Shown: positions 58,700-64,000 of the stretch, one piece after another | Layout of the letters: every line of letters begins with the position of its first letter | Numbering within the stretch: the stretch's first letter is position 1 | Source: Norana najaformis | Lineage: Eukaryota > Annelida > Clitellata > Crassiclitellata > Hormogastridae | Assembly (NCBI GenBank): GCA_964023275.1 | Contig: OZ029914.1 | Span: 12,506,341 to 12,570,340, forward strand | Length of the DNA stretch: 64,000 nt | Direction of reading: 5' to 3' | Notes under the pieces: generated by a model | The model's database searches: none | Seen by the model: only the letters and a program-made list of their open reading frames with translations | What the model was told of the DNA's origin: nothing | Made by a program: the position numbers and the translations under genes

Positions 58700-58966
58700 C
58701 GAACAGCTCTTCATAGGAAAAATTGGCTTATACATTCTACAGGTAGCCGACAAAGACGGCTGTCGAACAGGTTCTGCTGAACGACCTCATCCTTTCACTT
58801 AATAGGCATGTATGCATTAATAACTATGAAATTAATACGTGTCTGTATTGATATGTATATATAACACTCCTGGATTTTTCAGAAAAGCTAAAATGAATTA
58901 ACCGAATTAGTTTACCACTATTTGTAGTTTTCGTCACAAAACTGAGTTTCGATATTGCTTTCAACG
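58700..58966 (+). promoter_or_regulatory. conserved upstream/5'UTR block of copy C
   Basis: gacaaagacggctgtcgaac onward matches the region above copy A (26950-27159), including ttttcagaaaag, tttgtagttttcgtcacaaa and gctttcaacg just before the ATG. The similarity extends farther upstream than in copy B. Confidence 0.45.
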
Positions 58967-59021
58967 ATGAAGCATACTATGATACTTCTGGCCATGACGC
59001 TTAACCTTTTTCATGAATTTG
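58967..59021 (+). CDS. Ig receptor copy C, exon 1 (signal peptide)
   Basis: MKHTMILLAMTLNLFHEF, an 18-codon leader ending in phase 1 at a GTAAGA donor. It is two codons shorter than in copies A and B but hydrophobic enough for a signal peptide. It joins to the exon at 59376. Confidence 0.7.
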
Positions 59022-59375
59022 GTAAGATTGTAAAAGTTTCTCGCTTTTAATGACTTATGATAACAATTTTAAGTTCATGTAAGCTTACGTGTTTTTTATT
59101 ATGTAATGTGTTTGAAATGGTAAATAAGAAACTGTTCTCAATAAAAGGATGACCCGTATGAAATGAACTTATAGGCCTAACTGAAACATTAAGATATAGG
59201 CTACTAAATTTTATGTTGAGGTCAAACACTTTAAACCACATATATAATGACATGACAGAAAGCCACGATCCTTAAGTGCGTAGGCGGGAATTTCATTTCA
59301 AAGAATTAGGATGGAATAATTATGAAGCATTACCTCATATAAATTATTAAATTGTGTTCCACTGTGGGAATTCAG

Positions 59376-59678
59376 ATGCACGATTGAACGTGATTCCTCG
59401 CGACACTGAAGTGATGGTTAATGATTCGACTTACATGAACTGTTCAACGACGTCTCTTGAAGCGGAGAAAGTCCAATGGCGTCATGGCAACAATTATGTT
59501 TACACCGGAAGAGATATTCTCGAACCGTATGATGTCAGGTTTTCGGTTGAAATTAACTCATTTACAGGAACGAGCAATTTAGTTATTCAATCAGTCCAAC
59601 CTTCAGATGCCGGACAATACGAATGCTTAGAAGATGAAGGATTTGGAGAACGAAGATCGGCTCAGCTAATAGTGTTAG
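59376..59678 (+). CDS. Ig receptor copy C, exon 2 (Ig domain 1)
   Basis: 303 bases, phase 1-1, one codon longer than in A and B (an extra Thr in NCSTTSLEAEK). The core features VQWRHG, VRFSVEINSF and QPSDAGQYEC are intact. The differences among the copies cluster in the first strand, the B-C loop and the C''-D region (for example TGRDILEPYD against AGRDILQSYN). Confidence 0.85.
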
Positions 59679-59970
59679 GTATGTTCACATTTTACCCCTT
59701 TTCAAATTTTGAAAGTAGTGTCTGCTAAGATTCGACATCAGGGTGCAAGAACACTCCCAGACATAAACTGTCTACTGTCAAACACTATCAGAGCTGCCTG
59801 GCGCCCGATAGTTTTGTGCAGTTATTTCAAAAGGCCCCAGTAGACTGCTTATAGAATACAAGTACAGTTCTAAATTGCTACTCTGATGTAGGTGGACATT
59901 CTGCTTTATCAACAGATACACAAAATTTCGCGCCTTGCTTATCAACAACAAAGGGTGATCATGCCAAGAC

Positions 59971-60174
59971 AACACCCCTTCTTCCTCTTATCTGTCTCTG
60001 CTCTCCAACCCCAAACATCATCCACCGTAGCTGCCACGCTGTCTCTGCCTGACTCTTGGATCTTGACCCGGAACTGAACCCTTTTGCCTATCGATTTTGT
60101 TTTGAATGAGCGCCTGTGAATAAGCTGGTCCCCGCAGCGCGGCTTTCGTTGGGCGCTGATTACGATTACGACTG
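59971..60174 (+). mobile_element. LINE family Y 3' end inserted in intron 2 of copy C
   Basis: The paralogous intron of B reads ccaagac directly into tgttgaaatctcac, and A reads ccaagac into tataaaaatctcac. Copy C has about 204 extra bases there (ccaaacatcatccaccgtag, gactcttggatcttgacccg, gtgaataagctggtcccc), ending in gattacgattacgac. It is a clean post-duplication insertion. Confidence 0.75.
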
Positions 60175-60429
60175 TTAAAATCTCGCATTACTTATGTATT
60201 ATGCTTGCACAATACGTAGACGAAACCATTGAGATCCTATTAAATAACCGGATAAATGAGCCATGTGGGCAAAAGTTTCATATTAAAACGCTCTTTATAG
60301 AATTAATATGACTGTGAACTTGAAAATGAAAATTTTAAGGCCAGTAGAATATCATAATTTAACCAATAATGTTATTCAGTTTTGTGTCGATTGAGTTTAC
60401 TAGTTTATTGCAAATCTAATGTGTTTTAG

Positions 60430-60753
60430 ACGACGATCCAGTCTGCAAATCTAGCACGCGTTCAAGCGGAGTCATTGGACCAAACGTTTGCGATGTAGAA
60501 CCAGACAAAGTCATACTTTCGTGTAGCATAACATACCACGGCAATATTTTTCCAATTCTTCACTGGAAAGCGAGAGGAGACAATCAATCCATTTCAGAAG
60601 GATTGGTCAATTTTACCTCCAATAAGAATGATGTCACCTATACAATTACGATGAAAAGTACACTTGATCTAAATAGCTCTTCGTTTATTTGCCAAACGAC
60701 AAGGGCTTCCAAGAGAAACTACAGTTGTTCATCTGATGTTATCAAAATTTTAT
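60430..60753 (+). CDS. Ig receptor copy C, exon 3 (Ig domain 2)
   Basis: 324 bases, phase 1-1, acceptor gtgttttag, donor GTAAAT. The frame is intact: DDDPVCKSSTRSSGVIGP, VILSCSITYHGN, LHWKARGDNQS, SSFICQTTRAS and NYSCSSDVIKIL. The next exon (Ig 3) is expected a few hundred bases downstream, but the LINE from about 61118 intervenes, so the gene cannot be followed further here. Confidence 0.85.
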
Positions 60754-61218
60754 GTAAATACATACTTCCATCTGCTGTGAAACAGAGGCAAGTTATCGAT
60801 GAAAATCTTAGTTTACGAATTTATTACTTTAATTGTTTTACTGTTGTTAACCTTAGGTAGAAATGATTCCTCGTGGTTAAAATATAACGTTAGGAGTAGA
60901 CTCTTACATGGACATAATTTAATTTGTAATTTTTATATTATTAAATGATTAACTTTTACGGATCTGGAAATTCGATTTCCTAAACTTTCAATACTGAAAC
61001 GGCCCTTGTATAAAATTGAGGATAACGAAATATGTAGATTTAAGAATGGATCAAAAGGCTCATTAGCAGATATATTATATTAGCAGTGTGCGGCAAACAG
61101 ACTGACAGTGGAAGCAAAGTAGCGAATGTAAGTAGTAAGTAGTAAGTAAGACATTTGTTAACACGCCATATGTCCATCGGCTGAGCGAGGAATCGTAGGC
61201 GTGGATGAGTCACTTCGG

Positions 61219-62700
61219 TCAGACAACAGAAGCAAGATGGTACAAATAGGTCTTAAGCCGCTTTACGAAAATGTCTAATGAGATGTTGTGGTGAGTAATG
61301 TAAACAGGGAGACTGTTCCAGATGACTGATGCAGAATTGCTGAATTCGCGTCTGGAGAATTCAGACCGATAGTCACGGATGTCAGGAAGAGATAAACGGC
61401 TTTGTGTAGCCGAACGCAGAGATCTGGATGGCTGATAGCGCTGTAAGAACGATGACAGATAAACAGGCTGATTGGTTGAGAGAGTCTTACGTGTAAGGAT
61501 ACCTATCTTGTAAGTGATCCTGGAACTGATAGGCAGCCAATGTAACTTTGCGAATATGGGAGTGACATGATCAAACCTGTGGGTTCCTGTCACTAGTCGG
61601 GCTACCGAGTTCTGGACACGTTGCAGTTTGGCAATGTTGGACTTTGTAGTGCCGTACAATAGGGAATTACAGTAGTCAAGTTTTGCCCTCACTACACTAC
61701 AAGCGACTGTTTTCATAAGTTCCGGTGGTAAGCACGATCGAATATGACGCATGGCTTTAATATGGAAATACGAAGCCTTGCAGACAGCGGTTACATGCTG
61801 GTTGAATGATAGTTTAGAGTCGAGTGTCACTCCGAGATTCTTAAATGTTCCTGATAGTGGGATGTCCGCGCCTGCAATGTTGACTGTTTTTGGATCCACG
61901 ATCGATTTTATTGATGAGGAAGTGCCAAGTACAATGACTTCAGACTTCTTTGGATTTAGACACAGTCCATTAGTTAGAAATAAGCAGCGTACTGCTTCAG
62001 TACATCCTGTTAGGCTGCTGGTATCAGAGTCAATGTGATCAAGCGCTATGTATAGTTGGGTGTCATCGGCATTCTGGTGGTGATTGATGGCGTGTGCGGA
62101 AATGACACCAGCGACTGGAGCCATATACAACGTGAAAAGAATCGGGCCACGAACTGACCCTTGTGGGACACCGTATTCGCAGGTAGTCGGATGCGACCTT
62201 GATGAACCAATGCTGACATGTTGTGACAGGTAGCTACGGATCCAATCTAACGCAACATCACTGATGCCGAAGGTCTTCTGCAACCTAGTGATGAGTGTTG
62301 TTTTGTCGATCGTGTCAAAGGCAGCGAAGAGATCGAGGCCGATGAGTAAGGTGGGCTGTCGTCGACCGGAAGCGATGTAGACATCTTCAAGGATCTTCAG
62401 TAAGGCCGTTCCAGTCGAATGATGCCCACGGTAAGCTGATTAATGACTGTTAAAGTTACAGGAGCTACTGACATGCGGCAATAGACGAACCAGAAAGACA
62501 CGTTCAAATATTTTTGACAGTGTATGTAGATTTGAGATCGGCCTATAGTTAGAAGGATCATCAGGATCAAGGCCTTCCTTCTTGAGCAAAGGTGTAACAG
62601 AGGCAGGTCGGTAGCAGGGTGGGAACCGTCCGCATTTGAAAGATAAATTGCAGGGACGAACGATGATTGGAGTGAACACGTCCGCACATGATTTTAGCAA
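61219..62700 (-). pseudogene. LINE reverse transcriptase, one frame with a single stop and altered active site
   Basis: One frame runs from about 62700 to 61219 with a single TAA at 62440-62442. Domains in order: TPLLKKEGLDPDDPSNYRPI, HHSTGTALL, LIGLDLFAAFDTID (domain A), GVPQGSVRGPILFTLYMAPV (domain B, usually SVLGP) and NADDTQLYIA (domain C, usually YADD or FADD). Then LGVTLDSKLSFNQHV, LDYCNSLLYGTTKSNIAKLQ and VIWNSLPVYI follow. The first residue of the catalytic motif is Asn, one base from Tyr. The product would be non-functional. Confidence 0.85.
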
Positions 62701-63059
62701 AGACGATGGGAAGCATCCATCGGAGATGATTTTCCGGACAAGGAAGACAGTAGCTTGAAGATCTCTGCGTCATCCACAGGTCTGAGGTGATCAAGAAGCA
62801 TGCCGACATAGTCTCTATCTGATGCAAGAGGGTCTATGGGTTGTCCGGTCAACTGCTTGGCAATTGATGCCTTTACTGACTTGATCTTACTTATGAAGAA
62901 GTCTGAGAACGTGGAACAGCGTTTCTGACATTCTTCATTCGGTAACGCCTCAGACAGCACTGTGGAGTGCAGTATATCCTGTATTGCTGACCACTGTAGA
63001 TGAGATCCGGTAGGTTTTTCAGATGTAGTGTCACTGTAGTATTGTCGGCGTGAGTCGTT

Positions 63060-63990
63060 CATCAGTTGTTGGCGTTACGATATGCTGATCGATACGCGCG
63101 TCAAACAAGTTCATCATCGGTAGCCTTCCAACGCCTTTCTAAGCGTCTACGAAGCCGTTTTGCAGCTGTGGCTTCAGGGAATAGCCAGCGATTGATCTTT
63201 TTTCCTGGGCATTTCGTAAATTTTCTCAGTGTAGCCAACTGGTCAAGGATGTCGGTGACAACGTAGTCTATCTGACAAGCAAAGCCGTCGGGTGTGTCAT
63301 CATGAGCCAAGAACAGTGACGAATTAATCAATGTTTGTCGGAGTGAGTCAAGATCGAGTGTTTTAAGCTTCCGATAGACGATCGTAATCGGTTGCCTTCT
63401 GTTGAGGCTTCGTGCAGCCATCCACTTCACGAGACTATGGTCGGACAATCCGTGGCTACTACACACCTGTACGTTCTTGATCGATGTCGAATTCAGCCCG
63501 GAGATGACAAGATCAAGCAGACTGTCGCCAGTCGGCCCGGTACGCGTTGGACCTAACACGAGCTGCTTTAAGCCGAAGACGTCAAGTACTGTGGTTAGGT
63601 ATTCGGAGATGCTGGACGAATTGTTTTCAGGGCAGTTGAAGTCTCTGCTGAGAATATTCGATCGCTACCAATCACAGTGGTAGTTGCAGCAAGAAGGTTG
63701 CTGAATTCATGGTAAAATTCATTAAGGTTGGAACCTGGCCAACGGTAGATATTAATGAAGAGGAATGAGATGTTAGAGGTAATTATTCGGACAGCTTGGA
63801 AGTGGAAGCTGTTTGCTGTCGCAGTATTCTGAAGCGGATGAGTTCTTACGGTAAGCATATTACGATGGATGATCGCGAGACCACTGTTTCTGCCCGTTCG
63901 TCCGGGGGCCGAACAATGGACGTGTCTGGTGACGTACCCTGGCGGGTTCATGACAAACTTGATGGCATCGGAATCATCAGCAGAGATCCA
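63060..63990 (-). pseudogene. LINE endonuclease (AP-endonuclease-like), frameshifted
   Basis: Frames at 63951-63595 and 63559-63101 hold RNSGLAIIHRN, FLFINIYRWPGSNL, then LGPTRTGPTGDSLLDLVISG and SSHGLSDHSLVKW (the SDH catalytic block). A one- or two-base shift near 63645 separates GSD from DFNCPE. This is the target-nicking domain of the LINE. Confidence 0.75.
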
Positions 63991-64000
63991 GATCTCGCAG

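Larger units (their letters stand above)
61118..64000 (-). mobile_element. CR1/L2-type LINE, 3' end inside copy C intron, running off the window
   Basis: Read on the minus strand: an endonuclease (WISADDSDAIKF at 63990, FINIYRWPGSNL near 63750, then DFNCPENN near 63640 in another frame), a linker, a reverse transcriptase, and a 3' end with a short (CTTA/CTTACTA)n tail at 61120-61150. Several frameshifts (about 63645, 63560-63060 and 62710) and one stop (62440-62442) show it is inactive. In copy A the matching site (29447-29460) is empty. The 5' end is outside the window. Confidence 0.85.

Noticed and set aside
61751-62038. 95-codon plus-strand open frame
   Set aside because: Antisense of the LINE reverse transcriptase.

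Overview
This is animal nuclear DNA, from an invertebrate judging by its content. Small coding exons carry GT/AG boundaries and sit in long AT-rich introns. The rest is a dense mosaic of CR1/L2-type LINE fragments, tRNA-derived SINEs, DNA transposons, LTR-like pieces and simple repeats. I cannot name the phylum from sequence alone. There is no bacterial-type gene organisation, no rRNA and no convincing functional tRNA.

Layout. From 1 to about 23.6 kb I see no host gene, only simple repeats (a 154-bp TA run at 9347-9500, CATA/CAGA arrays at 4940-5255, trinucleotide arrays), LINE 3' ends, SINEs and a large non-coding dispersed repeat here called Z. From about 23.6 kb the window holds three diverged copies of an immunoglobulin-superfamily receptor gene, all on the plus strand, with start codons at 27160 (A), 39304 (B) and 58967 (C). 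Copies A and B lie in a segmental duplication that also contains a minus-strand LINE. Copy A has a 2-nt deletion in its second Ig exon and is probably broken. Copy B can be read through a signal peptide, three Ig domains, a transmembrane segment and a charged tail exon. Copy C is intact over its first three exons, then is interrupted by a LINE that runs off the window.

Downstream of copy B lies an NHL beta-propeller exon (47286-48169) with a splice acceptor but no ATG at its 5' end. Its phase matches a possible donor in the tail exon of copy B. The summed exon length is a multiple of three, so one gene may encode Ig-Ig-Ig-TM-tail-NHL. This is inferred; a stop codon 9 nt past that donor offers a shorter alternative.

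The presumed intron between tail and NHL exon contains an apparently intact DNA transposon (43618-46259). It has roughly 120-bp terminal inverted repeats starting CACTGG, a 567-aa single-exon ORF and a probable 3-bp TTT target duplication. It is nested inside an older minus-strand coiled-coil coding relic.

From 55.8 to 58.5 kb there is a decayed element with a retroviral-type integrase gene and a divergent minus-strand gene, bracketed by inverted arrays of about 188-bp subrepeats. The window ends in a minus-strand LINE (endonuclease plus reverse transcriptase) with a short tandem 3' tail.

Reading of the whole: an expanding tandem family of cell-surface Ig receptors in a repeat-rich region. 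Clusters of this kind are known for self-recognition and immune receptors in several invertebrate groups, but that role is inference here.
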